Below are positions 39,549 to 50,703 of a DNA stretch of 64,000 bases, in pieces. Under the pieces are notes generated by a model. The model saw only the letters and a program-made list of their open reading frames with translations. It was not told the DNA's origin and made no database searches. Position 1 is the stretch's first letter; each line of letters opens with the position of its first letter. Made by a program: the position numbers and the translations under genes. The DNA is from Photobacterium frigidiphilum (lineage in GTDB: Bacteria; Pseudomonadota; Gammaproteobacteria; Enterobacterales; Vibrionaceae): contig NZ_PYMJ01000017.1 in the NCBI RefSeq assembly GCF_003025615.1, forward strand, positions 1-64,000, given 5' to 3'.

Positions 39549-42500
39549 GTGACAACAGTTCCAGTTCGTCTGGTACGTGGATTAATGTGGCTAGTACTGA
39601 CGTTGTTGGTGCTGGCCGCTATTGCTATTAGTGGTCTGCGTCTTTTTCTTCCTCAGCTAAACGAATTCCGTGAGCCGATCCGTCAATGGGCATCTGAGCA
39701 GGCAGGCATGAGCCTGCAAATTGATAGTGTTGAAGGGCACTGGCGCAGTATTGGTCCGTCGTTAATGCTGCAAGGTATTGATATTGCGGCAAGTGATAAT
39801 TCTGAATCACTGGCGTCGGTTGGTTCGATTGATATGCAGCTTGATATCTGGCAATCAGCTTGGCAATTTCGTCCCATTTTCAAAAATATTACAATCAATC
39901 AACTAGGTATCGATTTAACACAAATCCCAGGTTTTGACCTTTATGCCAGTTCTTCTCAAAAAGTCCCCTCAAACCAACCCACAACTGCCGTTCAGAAATT
40001 AGAGCGTTTATTTTTTGTTCGCCTTGGGGACTTTTCTTTAACAGATTCCAAAGTGTCGTTGTTTACGCCTGCTGGTGAAAAAAAGCAGGTGGATATCAGT
40101 GAATTGAAATGGGTAAATGTTAACGGTAAACACCTTGCTGAAGGTGTCGTAAGTATTGCTGATACGCATCTTAGTCAACTTAAAGTCATTGCTAATTTAT
40201 CTGAGAAAGGCGATTTACCGAGTTTGTCGGGGCATATTTACGCGCAAGCTAAGAACTTGTCGATAACGCCGTGGCTGAATAAACAGTTAACAGAAGGCAC
40301 CGAGATTACGAGCAGTGATATCGGCTTTGAGGTGTGGTTAGATTTACTCGACGGCAAAATAACTAACAGTCGCGTTCAAATTGAAAATAGTAAGGTTGAA
40401 TGGGAAAGGGCTGAGCAACTACATAGCATTCAGATCCAACAAGGTGTTGTCGCTTTAACGCCAACGACGTTAACCGATGATGTAACGGCTTGGCGAGTTG
40501 ATAGTGATAACCTAAAAATTCAAACAGATAACACGCAATGGCCCGATCTAGATATTGTTGCTCAATGGCAGCCTGAAAAGTGGATGCTGGCTGTAAATAG
40601 CCTAGATATTGAACGCTTACAGTCTTTGGCTAGCTTCTTTCCTGCGGATAACAGCGCTGTATCTATGCTGAATACGTTAAAGCCGACGGGAAATTTAACT
40701 GATATTCGCATTGCCAGTACTGGTGAAGAGTCACCTCGTTTTTCTGCAAAGCTAAAACATTTTGGTATGCAGCAATGGGAGCTTTTACCGGGAATCAGTA
40801 AGTTAGATGCTGATATTTCTGGCGATTTAGCATCAGGTAAAGCGGTTCTAAAACTGAAGGATGATGTATTACCCTATGGTGAGGTTTTTCAAGCCCCCTT
40901 AAAGATTGATAATGCGGATGTAACCGCTTATTGGCAGGTAAACGATCAAGGCTGGCGATTATGGAGTGACAAGCTGCATGTCGTGACCCCTCACTTAAAA
41001 GTCGATGGTGAATTTCGTTTAGATTTTCCTGCAGAAAAGCCAGCGTGGTTATCATTTTATGGTGAAGCCTCGCTCAATAATGGCGGAGAGGCGTGGCGTT
41101 ATTTACCTACGTTAGCATTGGGACATGATTTAACGGATTACCTCTCAGCGGCGATTCGAGGTGGTAAGGCAGATGCGGCTCAGTTGCTTTGGTATGGTGA
41201 GCTTTCTGATTTTCCTTATCAAAATAATGAAGGGATATTTCAAGCGAAAGTGCCATTGAAAAAGGCCAAGTTTAGCTTTGATACTGCTTGGCCGATATTA
41301 ACGGATCTACAATTAGATTTATTGTTTGAAAATGACTTCATGTACCTTGATTCTCGCCATGCGATCACCATGGGAGCTACCGCTTCTCGTGTCACGGGCG
41401 TATCAGAACTCAGCCCTGATGGGCATTTAAAGTTAACGGTGGATATTGCCGCGCAAGGGGATGCCGTACGTGACTATATGCTGGCGACGCCCTTAGTCGA
41501 TTCTGTTGGTGCTGCATTAACCACGGTAAAAGTGAGTGGTCCTGTTACCTCTCGCCTTAAGCTCGATATTCCGTTTGATGGTACAGATGTTAGGGCGTGG
41601 GGTACTGCTGATTTTAATGATAATCAAATAGCGATTGAAACCCCTGCCATACAGTTAGCAAAGGTTAATGGGCAATTAAGTTTTGATAATGATGTGATTA
41701 AAGCCACTGACTTAAAAGGTTTATTACTCGAACAGCCGATCAACGTTGGTTTTAATGGCAAGAGTGTTGATACGGGTTATAACGTCGACATTGATCTTGG
41801 TGGAAATTGGCAAGTTAGTAAACTTCAGCAACAATTGAATGATCCATTATTGAATCACGTATCAGGACAGACGCAATGGAAAGGTACTGTTGGTGTGAAC
41901 CTATACGATACGGGCTTTAATTATAAGGTGGACTTACAAGCCCCACTTTCACGTATTAACAGTAATCTTCCTTACCCGTTAACCTATGAGGGAGCGTTGT
42001 CTCCCAAGCAACTTGCTACCGTAAAAATAACCGGCAATGGCGAAGCATTATCAGGGGAAATTGTCGTGCCCGATGCGAAGTATCAAGCTCAAATTAGCTT
42101 ACTTCAGTCTCGCCCGGTGATTAAACAGAGCTTTTTAAGTCTCGGGAAGGGAGAGTTAAAGCCTTTGCCATTGTCTGGGCATCAGGTACGAGTGAATAGT
42201 AATCGTATTAATGGCGATCAATGGATTGATTTGATTAACGAGATCACGAGCAATTTGGATCAGGCGGAAGCAAAAGGAAAGAAGCAAGGCATGCCTCAAA
42301 TACCGATGCCGACCCAGCTGGATATTCAATTAAAGACACTTACTCTCGCATCTCTAGATTGGCATGATCTGACATTTAACGCACAGAGAAAGCAGAGCCA
42401 ATGGGGCTTTACCCTTGATAGTCGAGAGTTAAAAGGGCATGCCGTTTGGGTTGATAATAACCCGTTAAAGTTAACGTTAGATAATGTGTTCTTCAATTTC

Positions 42501-43439
42501 CCTAAGCTATTATCAAAAGATAAACAGGATAAAATCAAATACGTACCACAGCGCGATATTCCAGAAGCCACTGAACTTGATAAAACCTTGATGGCGAATA
42601 TGCCTGATATAGATTTACAGGTGAACAGTATGTGGTTGCAAGGCTATAGCTTAGGTAAAGTATCAGGAAAACTGCGCAAAGATAATAATACGTTGGTGCT
42701 GCAAAACCTTCTGGTTAAATCTGGGGCGACAGCATTGAATCTTGATGCTCACTGGACCTTAGACGGCGATCAAAATGAAACCCAAATAGCCTTTGATGTC
42801 GAAGGTGAAAATAGCTCTGATTTAATGGGACGTTTTGGTATCTCGGGTGGCATTCAGGATGCTTCATTTAGCAGTTATGCATCAATTCAATGGCAAGGTT
42901 CACCGTGGTCTATTCATCGAGAAACCTTGACGGGTGAAATCAAAACAGAAACAGGTAAAGGCATTATTAGTGGGGTTGGTGGCGCGGGTCGTTTATTGGG
43001 TTTATTCAGTCTTGATTCGATAATGAGAAAGCTGCAGCTCGATTTTTCTGGCGTATTTGATGATGGCTTAGCCTTTAATTACATCAAAGGGTCGGGGAAA
43101 ATTGAGAACGGAATATTTAATAGCGACAATATAAAAATGCAGGCGTTAGCGGGCGATCTTACCATTAAAGGTTCTGCTAATTTAGTGAATGAAACGGTTA
43201 ATGCTCAAGTCAGGTTTACCCCCGACTTTACATCGGGTATACCAGTGTTAACGGCCTTTGCTGTTGCGCCTCAAACCGCATTGTATGTGTTTGCAATATC
43301 AACCGCATTGTCACCCGTGTTAGATGTCTTTACTCAGGTTAATTATTTGGTGAAGGGACCATTGGATTCTCCAACAGTCACCGAACGTTCTCGATTCAAA
43401 GGCGAGGTCGTTGTTCCTGAGTCAATCGATAAAAAGTAA
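39549..43439 (+). CDS. yhdP: AsmA-like outer-membrane lipid transport protein YhdP
   Basis: A 1296-aa protein with a single N-terminal membrane helix (about 11-32) and a very long periplasmic body of beta-rich repeats, ending in an AsmA-like region with TGKGIISGVGGAGRLLGLFSLD. In E. coli YhdP with TamB and YdbH carries phospholipids from inner to outer membrane (about 1266 aa there). The start is GTG behind GAGG (AGAGGTTATCGA). It follows rng by 20 bp. It may act with the Mla and Lpt proteins also encoded in this window. Confidence 0.93.
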   Translation: MTTVPVRLVRGLMWLVLTLLVLAAIAISGLRLFLPQLNEFREPIRQWASEQAGMSLQIDSVEGHWRSIGPSLMLQGIDIAASDNSESLASVGSIDMQLDIWQSAWQFRPIFKNITINQLGIDLTQIPGFDLYASSSQKVPSNQPTTAVQKLERLFFVRLGDFSLTDSKVSLFTPAGEKKQVDISELKWVNVNGKHLAEGVVSIADTHLSQLKVIANLSEKGDLPSLSGHIYAQAKNLSITPWLNKQLTEGTEITSSDIGFEVWLDLLDGKITNSRVQIENSKVEWERAEQLHSIQIQQGVVALTPTTLTDDVTAWRVDSDNLKIQTDNTQWPDLDIVAQWQPEKWMLAVNSLDIERLQSLASFFPADNSAVSMLNTLKPTGNLTDIRIASTGEESPRFSAKLKHFGMQQWELLPGISKLDADISGDLASGKAVLKLKDDVLPYGEVFQAPLKIDNADVTAYWQVNDQGWRLWSDKLHVVTPHLKVDGEFRLDFPAEKPAWLSFYGEASLNNGGEAWRYLPTLALGHDLTDYLSAAIRGGKADAAQLLWYGELSDFPYQNNEGIFQAKVPLKKAKFSFDTAWPILTDLQLDLLFENDFMYLDSRHAITMGATASRVTGVSELSPDGHLKLTVDIAAQGDAVRDYMLATPLVDSVGAALTTVKVSGPVTSRLKLDIPFDGTDVRAWGTADFNDNQIAIETPAIQLAKVNGQLSFDNDVIKATDLKGLLLEQPINVGFNGKSVDTGYNVDIDLGGNWQVSKLQQQLNDPLLNHVSGQTQWKGTVGVNLYDTGFNYKVDLQAPLSRINSNLPYPLTYEGALSPKQLATVKITGNGEALSGEIVVPDAKYQAQISLLQSRPVIKQSFLSLGKGELKPLPLSGHQVRVNSNRINGDQWIDLINEITSNLDQAEAKGKKQGMPQIPMPTQLDIQLKTLTLASLDWHDLTFNAQRKQSQWGFTLDSRELKGHAVWVDNNPLKLTLDNVFFNFPKLLSKDKQDKIKYVPQRDIPEATELDKTLMANMPDIDLQVNSMWLQGYSLGKVSGKLRKDNNTLVLQNLLVKSGATALNLDAHWTLDGDQNETQIAFDVEGENSSDLMGRFGISGGIQDASFSSYASIQWQGSPWSIHRETLTGEIKTETGKGIISGVGGAGRLLGLFSLDSIMRKLQLDFSGVFDDGLAFNYIKGSGKIENGIFNSDNIKMQALAGDLTIKGSANLVNETVNAQVRFTPDFTSGIPVLTAFAVAPQTALYVFAISTALSPVLDVFTQVNYLVKGPLDSPTVTERSRFKGEVVVPESIDKK

Positions 43440-43487
43440 TAATAGATTGATGAACTAAAGAGAAAGTAGAATTTCAGGGAGTGAGTT

Positions 43488-44306
43488 ATGACAAAGATTG
43501 GTTTAGTGCAAATGAATTCAGGGCCCGATCCTGAGGCAAACCTTGTCCAGCTAAAAAAGAAGCTAAAAGGTTTACAATTGCAAGGTGCGCGTTTAGTCGT
43601 GACACCTGAAAATACACTTGTTTTTGGTGCTAACAGTGATTATAAACGCCATGCTGAAGTCTTAGGCGATGGTCCGTTACAAACTGAACTTGCTGCTTTT
43701 GCTAAACAATTGGGCATTTGGTTATTAATCGGATCGATGCCAATCAGTCAACCTGATGGCAAGATCACTTCAACAGCATTATTGTTTGATGATCAAGGTG
43801 TCTGTATTGCCCACTATAATAAACTGCATATGTTTGATGTAGAGATTGAAGATAAGCACCATAGTTATCGTGAATCTGATACTTTTCAATCTGGCAATGA
43901 GATAAAAGTAGTAGAGACTCCCTTTGGTAAAATTGGGTTATCAATCTGTTATGATGTGCGATTCCCTCAAATGTATTCCGCATTACGAGAACAAGGTGCC
44001 GATATTATTGTTGTGCCTGCGGCTTTCACGAAAGTAACAGGCAAAGCACATTGGGATATCTTATTACGTGCTCGAGCGATTGAAACCCAATGTTGGTTAA
44101 TTGCAGCCGCGCAATGGGGTGAACATAATCAAGGTCGAGAAACCTGGGGGCATTCAATGATTATTGACCCTTGGGGGCAGGTACTAGCCTGTCAGCAACA
44201 AGGTACTGGTGTGTTAACGGCTGATATAGATTTAGATTTCAGTCAAACTATAAGAACAAATATGCCGTTGGTTGAGCACGCCCGTTTTAGTGTGCACCCG
44301 CGATAA
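43488..44306 (+). CDS. Carbon-nitrogen hydrolase, Nit family
   Basis: A 272-aa nitrilase-superfamily amidohydrolase. The Glu-Lys-Cys triad is visible: Glu in VTPENTLVFG (about 41), Lys in HYNKLHMFDV (about 112) and Cys in IGLSICYDVRFPQ (about 150). The sequence is of the Nit1/YbeM kind that repairs deaminated glutathione. Its position between yhdP and tldD is recurrent in vibrios and relatives but not in E. coli. GGGAGTG precedes the ATG. The stop codon abuts an in-frame ATG of tldD. The precise substrate is inferred from the family. Confidence 0.87.
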   Translation: MTKIGLVQMNSGPDPEANLVQLKKKLKGLQLQGARLVVTPENTLVFGANSDYKRHAEVLGDGPLQTELAAFAKQLGIWLLIGSMPISQPDGKITSTALLFDDQGVCIAHYNKLHMFDVEIEDKHHSYRESDTFQSGNEIKVVETPFGKIGLSICYDVRFPQMYSALREQGADIIVVPAAFTKVTGKAHWDILLRARAIETQCWLIAAAQWGEHNQGRETWGHSMIIDPWGQVLACQQQGTGVLTADIDLDFSQTIRTNMPLVEHARFSVHPR

Positions 44307-44324
44307 ATGACAAGAGCAGAATTA

Positions 44325-45770
44325 ATGTCCCTGAAAACTGTAGAAAATACCATGCTAACCCAGTCGGGGTTAGGGCGTGAAGAGCTTCATAAAATCTTGA
44401 GCATGATTGCGGTTCGCGATGTTGATTATGCTGATATCTATTTCCAATCATGTTGGCATGAATCACTGGTACTGGAAGACAGTATCATTAAAGACGGTTC
44501 TTTTAATATTGACCGCGGTGTTGGTGTGCGTGCTGTTGCGGGTGAAAAAACCGGCTTTGCTTACTCAGATCAGATTAACGAGTTAGCATTAATGCAAAGT
44601 GCGAAAGCGGCGCGTGGTATTGTGCGTCAGGGTGGCAGTGCGAGTGTTAAAGCCTTTAGCCCTATTTCGCCTTCTGGTATTTATGCACCCGTTGATCCAT
44701 TAGGCAGTTTTGATAAATTTCAAAAAATAGCATTACTGGAAGAAATCGACAGTTATATCCGTACTAAAGAGCCATTAGTGAAAGAAGTATCAGTCAGTAT
44801 TAACGGTGTTTACGAGCAAGTCTTGGTTGCTGCTCTTGATGGTACTTATGCTGCTGATATTCGTCCGCTTGTCCGTTTATCTATCAGCGTGTTAGTTGAG
44901 AAAGGTGATAAACGTGAACGTGGTAGTGCGGGTGGCGGTGGCCGTTACGGTTATGAGCATTTCTTGCATGAAGAAGGTGGCAAGTCGGCGGCACTCAACT
45001 TTGCCGATGAAGCAATTCGTCAGGCATTGGTGAACCTTGAAGCTGAAGCAGCCCCTGCGGGTACAATGCCCGTTGTTCTAGGCAATGGTTGGCCTGGGGT
45101 CTTATTACACGAAGCCGTCGGTCATGGTCTAGAAGGTGACTTCAACCGTAAAGGGTCTTCGATGTTCTCGGGTCAGATGGGGCAGCAAGTTACCTCACCA
45201 CTTTGTACCATTGTTGATGATGGTACGTTAGTTGATCGTCGTGGCTCGATTAATATCGATGATGAAGGTGTACCTGGGCAATATAACGTCTTAGTCGAAG
45301 GCGGCAAGTTAAAAGGATACATACAAGATAAGTTGAACGCTCGCCTTATGGGTGTTGATCCTACCGGTAATGGTCGTCGTGAATCGTATGCCCATTTACC
45401 TATGCCACGTATGACGAATACCTATATGTTGCCGGGTGAACATAGCCCTGAAGAAATTATCTCGAGTGTTAAAAAAGGTATCTACGCTCCTAATTTTGGT
45501 GGCGGTCAGGTTGATATCACATCCGGTAAATTTGTTTTCTCAGCATCTGAAGCCTACTTAATTGAAAACGGCAAAATCACACGTCCAATCAAAGGTGCAA
45601 CCCTGATTGGTAGTGGTATTGAAGCGATGCAACAAGTGTCGATGGTGGGTAATGATCTATCCATTGATCGCGGTGTGGGTGTGTGTGGTAAAGCAGGGCA
45701 GAGTATTCCTGTTGGTGTCGGTCAACCGACATTGAAGATTGATTCGATGACAGTAGGTGGTACAGAGTAA
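44325..45770 (+). CDS. tldD: Metalloprotease subunit TldD
   Basis: A 481-aa zinc protease subunit that works as a heterodimer with PmbA (TldE); in E. coli the pair matures microcin B17 and degrades unfolded peptides such as CcdA. The zinc motif [11 protein letters not shown] lies near residue 260, and [10 protein letters not shown] near the C terminus supplies further ligands. The ATG at 44325 gives MSLKTVE and 481 residues, exactly as in E. coli. An in-frame ATG at 44307, directly after the nit stop, would add six residues and cannot be excluded. Confidence 0.96.
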   Translation: MSLKTVENTMLTQSGLGREELHKILSMIAVRDVDYADIYFQSCWHESLVLEDSIIKDGSFNIDRGVGVRAVAGEKTGFAYSDQINELALMQSAKAARGIVRQGGSASVKAFSPISPSGIYAPVDPLGSFDKFQKIALLEEIDSYIRTKEPLVKEVSVSINGVYEQVLVAALDGTYAADIRPLVRLSISVLVEKGDKRERGSAGGGGRYGYEHFLHEEGGKSAALNFADEAIRQALVNLEAEAAPAGTMPVVLGNGWPGVLLHEAVGHGLEGDFNRKGSSMFSGQMGQQVTSPLCTIVDDGTLVDRRGSINIDDEGVPGQYNVLVEGGKLKGYIQDKLNARLMGVDPTGNGRRESYAHLPMPRMTNTYMLPGEHSPEEIISSVKKGIYAPNFGGGQVDITSGKFVFSASEAYLIENGKITRPIKGATLIGSGIEAMQQVSMVGNDLSIDRGVGVCGKAGQSIPVGVGQPTLKIDSMTVGGTE

Positions 45771-45804
45771 TTAATCTGTTATCTATGTAAATTGATATAA
45801 AAAT

Positions 45805-45829
45805 GCCAGCATCCTTTGCTGGCTTTTTT
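45805..45829 (+). terminator. Bidirectional terminator between tldD and darP
   Basis: GCCAGCA/TGCTGGC with a TCCTT loop and T6, preceded by A5 that gives a T run on the other strand. Confidence 0.9.
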
Positions 45830-45862
45830 ATGCATCGAATCTTGATGCATGTTGCAGTAAGA

Positions 45863-46387
45863 TCAGTCTTTTAGGTACAGCTCTTTCAGATATTGAAAAA
45901 TTTCACGGTAAGCCTTTGCTGGCTTATTGTTTGCTTTTTCTTTATTTGCTTGGCGAGTTAGTTGACGCAAGTGCTGACGGTCTGCATCAGGGTGATCAAC
46001 CATAATGGCATTGAGCATGCTGTCGCCATTCTCGATTAAACGATCACGCTTTTGTTCAAGCTTCTTCAAAGCAACAGTGTTCTGCGAGTGTTTGTTACGT
46101 AGTTTATCAAGTGCAGCCTGAATCGGATCAAGGTCGATATGCTTCATCACTTTGCCGATGTATTGCAGCTGACGACGGCGAGCTTCATTCTTGAAGCGCT
46201 GCGCATCTTTAATCGAATCCATTAACTCTTCTTCAAGCGGGATTTTCGCTAAAGCATTCGGCGTTAGAGCAACAAGCTCTTCACCCAGTTTTTGGATATC
46301 AAGCATGTCGCGTTTCATCTCGGTTTTACTTACCCAGATGATTTCTTCTTCTGGTTCCCAAGGGGCTTTTTGGTTTTTACGGCTCAT
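45863..46387 (-). CDS. darP: Ribosome assembly factor DarP (YjgA, DUF615)
   Basis: A 174-aa highly charged helical protein with the family opening [16 protein letters not shown] and [12 protein letters not shown] in the middle. E. coli YjgA (DarP) binds the 50S precursor and helps peptidyl-transferase centre maturation. It is divergent from pmbA, the same arrangement as in E. coli. Confidence 0.94.
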   Translation of the reverse strand: MSRKNQKAPWEPEEEIIWVSKTEMKRDMLDIQKLGEELVALTPNALAKIPLEEELMDSIKDAQRFKNEARRRQLQYIGKVMKHIDLDPIQAALDKLRNKHSQNTVALKKLEQKRDRLIENGDSMLNAIMVDHPDADRQHLRQLTRQANKEKANNKPAKAYREIFQYLKELYLKD

Positions 46388-46509
46388 AACTGGCTCACTA
46401 AAAATGCTAATGTATCTATTTTATCAGTTTACTAACGATTTTGGGCGTAAATTACATTATTCTGTAACTATCATAATTATATAACGATTAAAGCCAGATA
46501 AGTGATCCT

Positions 46510-47853
46510 ATGGACGTAAGAGAACAGGTAGCACATCAGCGTGTTGAGCTGGAAGCTGCAGTTGCTAAAGCTTTAGAAGTCGCAGGACAGCAAGCCGATG
46601 CTGCTGAAGTTGCTATTAATAAAACCACAGGTATCAGTGTTTCCACTCGCATGTGTGAAATCGAGAATGTGGAATTTAACAGTGACGGTGCTCTGGGTAT
46701 CACAGTATACCGCGGCCAGCGTAAAGGCAGTGCTTCCACATCAGATTTGAGTGAAAAAGCCATTGCCCAAACAGTTGCTGCTGCACTTGATATCGCTCGA
46801 TACACCTCAGAAGATCCCTTTGCAGGCCCTGCTCCTGCAGAGTTGATGGCAAAAAATATTCCAGAGTTAGATCTGTTTCACCCTGATGAACCAGAACCTG
46901 ATTTTGCGGCATCGATTGCTTTTGCTGCAGAGCAAGCGGCATTAGATTTTGACCCTCGTATAAAACAAAGCGATGGTGCAAGTTACGATAGCCATTACGG
47001 CGTGCGTGTTTATGGTAACAGCCATGGCCTGCTAGCGAGTTATGCTTCTAGCCGCCACAGTACGAGCTGTTGTGTGATTGCTGAAGGTAAGAATGGTCAG
47101 ATGGAGCGAGACTACAGTTACACGTCTTCACGCGTTGCATCTGAACTCTGGACGCCTGAGCGTGTAGGGCGACATGCCGCAGAGCGTACGCTTGGTCGTA
47201 TTGATGCGCAGAAGTTGTCGACACGTGAAGCGCCGATTATGTTTGCTGCTGATATTGCGACGGGTTTGTTTGGTCATCTGATTATGGGTATCAGTGGTTC
47301 GAATTTATACCGTAAATCTTCATTTTTGTTAGATCAGCTCGGTGAGCAGATCTTCCCTGAATGGTTAAATATTAGCGAGCGCCCACATATTCTTCGTGGT
47401 ATGGCGAGTACGCCATTTGATAGTGAAGGCTTGGCGACGCGTGATTTAGAAATTATTACTGATGGTGTGCTGCAAACCTATCTGATGACAAGTTATGCTG
47501 CGCGCAAATTAGGGCAGCAGCCAACGGGTCACGCTGGTGGCATTCATAACTGGTTAGTGAAATCGACGGGTGAAAGCTTTGAGCAGATGCTGAAAAAGAT
47601 GGACCGCGGTTTATTGGTAACAGAGTTAATGGGTCAAGGCGTTAACATTGTAACGGGAGATTACTCTCGAGGTGCTTCTGGTTTTTGGGTTGAAAACGGT
47701 GAGATTCAATACCCTGTCAGCGAAATTACCATTGCTGGCAACCTAAAAGATATGATGAAAAACATTGTGGCAATTGGTGCAGACACGGAAACACGTAGTC
47801 AAATCCAAACAGGCTCTATTTTATTAGACACAATGAAGATTGCTGGCGAGTAA
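46510..47853 (+). CDS. pmbA: Metalloprotease subunit PmbA (TldE)
   Basis: A 447-aa partner of TldD. It lacks the HExxxH motif, as expected, and shows the family blocks [21 protein letters not shown] and [20 protein letters not shown]. tldD and pmbA are separated only by darP here, so both halves of the protease are within 4 kb. A strong terminator follows. Confidence 0.96.
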   Translation: MDVREQVAHQRVELEAAVAKALEVAGQQADAAEVAINKTTGISVSTRMCEIENVEFNSDGALGITVYRGQRKGSASTSDLSEKAIAQTVAAALDIARYTSEDPFAGPAPAELMAKNIPELDLFHPDEPEPDFAASIAFAAEQAALDFDPRIKQSDGASYDSHYGVRVYGNSHGLLASYASSRHSTSCCVIAEGKNGQMERDYSYTSSRVASELWTPERVGRHAAERTLGRIDAQKLSTREAPIMFAADIATGLFGHLIMGISGSNLYRKSSFLLDQLGEQIFPEWLNISERPHILRGMASTPFDSEGLATRDLEIITDGVLQTYLMTSYAARKLGQQPTGHAGGIHNWLVKSTGESFEQMLKKMDRGLLVTELMGQGVNIVTGDYSRGASGFWVENGEIQYPVSEITIAGNLKDMMKNIVAIGADTETRSQIQTGSILLDTMKIAGE

Positions 47854-47893
47854 ATGCATCATAACTGATTATTTACGGCTGTGTTAATTGACT

Positions 47894-47946
47894 AAAAAGG
47901 GACAACGTATTTATCTTAAGTGATAAATACGTTGTCCCTTTTTATA
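47894..47946 (+). terminator. Long perfect hairpin terminator between pmbA and mgtE
   Basis: A 22-bp perfect inverted repeat (47894-47915 with 47922-47943) and a TTAAGT loop. The repeat starts AAAAAGGGACAACG and ends CGTTGTCCCTTTTT, giving T tracts on both strands. It serves both convergent genes. Confidence 0.95.
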
Positions 47947-47964
47947 TATGAAGCGAACGGTTTT

Positions 47965-49323
47965 CTATATTAAAAAGATCGTTGCAAGGCCAAGGAAAAC
48001 CGACAGACCAACAATATCGGTGATGGTGGTTAATGCCATGCCTCCGGCAAGTGCCGGGTCAATATTGTATTTTTTCAATAGTATTGGAATTGTTACACCC
48101 GCCACACCCGCTAGAACGAGGTTGGTGAGCATCGCACCGGCAATGATGGCACCGAGTACAATATTTCCTTTCCACAATACCACCACGCCGCCAATAATCG
48201 CAGCCCACAAGATACCGTTAATTAAACCGACTCGGGCTTCTTTGCTTAGTAACCAGCGGGTGTTTGAATCACCAATGTGTCCAACGGCTAAACCACGAAT
48301 AACCAAGGCAACGGTTTGGTTACCTGCCACACCGCCCATAGAGGGGACAATTGTCATCAAAACAGCAATGGATGCCATTTGTGCTAGTGTGTCTTCAAAC
48401 ATGTTAGAAACAGAAGCGGCTGCTAATGCCGCAAGTACATTAACACCAAGCCAGATACTTCGACGACGTGCCGACTTCATCACTGGTGCGAAGGTATCTT
48501 CGTCATCATCAAGACCCGCCATACTCATCATCGAGTGTTCAGCATCTTCTCGAATAATATCGACCACATCATCGATAGTGATACGACCGACGAGATGACT
48601 ATTAGCATCAACGACTGGGGCTGAAATCCAATTTCGGCGTTCGAATAAGTTAGCGATTTCGCTATCATCCATATCGACAGGAATGGCTTCATCAGAATCT
48701 TCCATAACGTCACGGATTTCGATATCAGGTTGCGTGGTTATTAAGGCCGAAAGAGAAAGGTGACCAATTAACTTTTCTTGTTCATCCACCACGTACAAGG
48801 CATCTGTTGCTTCAGGGAGTTCCCCTTTCATACGTAGATAACGTAGAACAACATCTGCCGTAACATCACCACGAATTGTGATGAAGTCGGTGCTCATCAT
48901 CCCGCCAGCGGTTTCTTCTGGGTAGGCGAGAGCTTTTTCTATGCGATGACGATCGGTGGCATCCATTTGTGCCAACACTTCCTGATATCTCTCATCAGAC
49001 AAGCTACGCAATACATAGGCGACGTCATCACTTTCCATCCCCTCGGTCACGGCCGCCAGTTTTTCTGGCTCCATTTGCGAGACGATACCGTCTTTTACAT
49101 CTTCTGATAACTCATCAAGAATCTCACCTTGCTCTTCAGGATCGGTCAGCTGCCAAAGTACCTGACGCTCTTTAGGCGGAGAAGCTTCTAAGAGGTGAGC
49201 AATATCCTCCGGTTCCATATCTTGAAGAATACGGCGGACATGAACAAACATCCCGTTTTCTAGGGCTGTGTTCACTTCTTGCAGTGTTTGATGTGTTTGA
49301 TCTTGTTCTAAAGCATCCGCCAT
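47965..49323 (-). CDS. mgtE: Magnesium transporter MgtE
   Basis: A 452-aa Mg2+ channel with a cytosolic N domain (about 20-130), two CBS domains (about 135-255, with ISAPVVDANSHLVGRITIDDVVD) and a five-helix membrane part (about 285-450). The conserved PSMGGVAGNQT and PALAGGMALTTITDIVG lie in this part. The N and CBS domains sense intracellular Mg2+ and close the pore. ATG 49323 is used. A TTG two codons upstream is better spaced from AAGG and remains possible. Confidence 0.95.
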   Translation of the reverse strand: MADALEQDQTHQTLQEVNTALENGMFVHVRRILQDMEPEDIAHLLEASPPKERQVLWQLTDPEEQGEILDELSEDVKDGIVSQMEPEKLAAVTEGMESDDVAYVLRSLSDERYQEVLAQMDATDRHRIEKALAYPEETAGGMMSTDFITIRGDVTADVVLRYLRMKGELPEATDALYVVDEQEKLIGHLSLSALITTQPDIEIRDVMEDSDEAIPVDMDDSEIANLFERRNWISAPVVDANSHLVGRITIDDVVDIIREDAEHSMMSMAGLDDDEDTFAPVMKSARRRSIWLGVNVLAALAAASVSNMFEDTLAQMASIAVLMTIVPSMGGVAGNQTVALVIRGLAVGHIGDSNTRWLLSKEARVGLINGILWAAIIGGVVVLWKGNIVLGAIIAGAMLTNLVLAGVAGVTIPILLKKYNIDPALAGGMALTTITDIVGLSVFLGLATIFLI

Positions 49324-49543
49324 AGGCAATGGGACCTTATGAATTGATGGCGCAATAATTTGAATTTTAACGTATTACGAAGGCTGTTGTCTCACCAGAT
49401 TTAAGAGGAATTAAATATTTAATGCTGGTGTTAAATCGACAATAACGGTGAAGGTGGTAATAGTTGCTGCAGATTACGACTTTTATCGTCATTATCGATT
49501 CATTTATCGGTGTTTAGTGTTTATTTAACAGCTAGAACATCGA

Positions 49544-49819
49544 TTAATTATCTTCATCAAAACCCGCCTCAATAAGGTCGGTGACAGCATTAAGCGCTTG
49601 TTCGGCATCACTTCCTTCTGCGCTAACGTTGATTTGCTGACCTTGCGCCGATTCAAGCATCAATAATCCCATTACGCTGTCTGCAGTAGCACTTTTTTCA
49701 TCATTACTGATAGTGATAGTTGCTTCGAAACTTTGGGTTAATTCAACCAGTTTTATGGCTGCTCTTGCATGTAGACCTAGGCGATTTTTAATGAACAGTT
49801 CACGGCTTAATGCTGGCAT
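49544..49819 (-). CDS. npr: Nitrogen-PTS phosphocarrier NPr
   Basis: A 91-aa HPr-like protein; His17 in RLGLHARAA is the phosphorylation site, and [11 protein letters not shown] is the typical second block. It carries phosphate from PtsP to PtsN. It is the last gene of the rpoN operon, and its start overlaps the rapZ stop by one base. No clear terminator follows in the 214 bp before mgtE. Confidence 0.95.
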   Translation of the reverse strand: MPALSRELFIKNRLGLHARAAIKLVELTQSFEATITISNDEKSATADSVMGLLMLESAQGQQINVSAEGSDAEQALNAVTDLIEAGFDEDN

Positions 49820-50667
49820 TATTTACTTTCCAGTGTACGGTGGCGAATTTGTACTTGTTGCCCATCATGATGGAAATGATCTGCGAGTTGTTGGGCAACA
49901 TAGACAGAGCGGTGTTGACCACCGGTGCAACCAATTGCAACGGTAAGATAACTACGGTTATTTTTTTCGAGCAGAGGCAGCCAAGTTTCGATGAAGTTAC
50001 GGATCTGGTAAATCAATTTATTGACTTCAGCATGCCCGACAAGGAATTCTTTGACCTCTTGATCTAAACCCGTTTGGGGTTTTAGTTCAGGAACCCAATG
50101 CGGGTTTGGCAAAAAGCGAACATCAAACACGTAATCAGCGTCTGTGGGTAAACCATGTTTGAAGCCGAACGATTCAAATACTAATATCAGCTTACGTGAT
50201 TCACGCCCCAGTACACGTGCTCGAACCGTCTCACTTAAATCATGAATCGATTTATTGGTTGTATCGATCACTAAGTCAGCGTGTTCTTTGATATCAGCGA
50301 CAATCGCACTTTCAGACTGAATAGCTTGCTCTAAGCTCATATCTTGTTTTGAAAGAGGGTGTAAGCGTCGAGTTTCGCTATAACGCTTCACCAATTCTTT
50401 GTCGTCAGCATCAATAAAGATGACGTTAATATCCAATTTATCATCGAGTGAATTCAATGTTTTTTGGATCACGCCTGATTCAGAGGGCATGTTACGTACA
50501 TCGATACTTACCGCAATATCTTGCTCGTTATTTTCAACCGTACTGATAAATTGTGGTAGTAGAGTCACGGGAAGATTATCAACACAGTAATAACCAAGAT
50601 CTTCTAACACACGTAGTGCTACGGATTTTCCTGAACCAGAGCGTCCACTTACGACCATTAACTGCAT
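49819..50667 (-). CDS. rapZ: RNase adapter RapZ
   Basis: A 282-aa P-loop protein with Walker [11 protein letters not shown] (residues 8-17) and the C-terminal block [13 protein letters not shown], followed by basic residues for RNA binding. In E. coli RapZ senses glucosamine-6-phosphate and delivers the small RNA GlmZ to RNase E, controlling cell-wall precursor supply. It is located between ptsN and npr, as in enterobacteria. Confidence 0.96.
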   Translation of the reverse strand: MQLMVVSGRSGSGKSVALRVLEDLGYYCVDNLPVTLLPQFISTVENNEQDIAVSIDVRNMPSESGVIQKTLNSLDDKLDINVIFIDADDKELVKRYSETRRLHPLSKQDMSLEQAIQSESAIVADIKEHADLVIDTTNKSIHDLSETVRARVLGRESRKLILVFESFGFKHGLPTDADYVFDVRFLPNPHWVPELKPQTGLDQEVKEFLVGHAEVNKLIYQIRNFIETWLPLLEKNNRSYLTVAIGCTGGQHRSVYVAQQLADHFHHDGQQVQIRHRTLESK

Positions 50668-50703
50668 GGTTAACCTACCTCAATCATTACGGGGTATAGA
50701 TAA

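Noticed and set aside
47948..48598. A 216-aa plus-strand open frame
   Set aside because: It lies wholly antisense to mgtE and has low-complexity Ser/Thr/Pro composition typical of a shadow frame.
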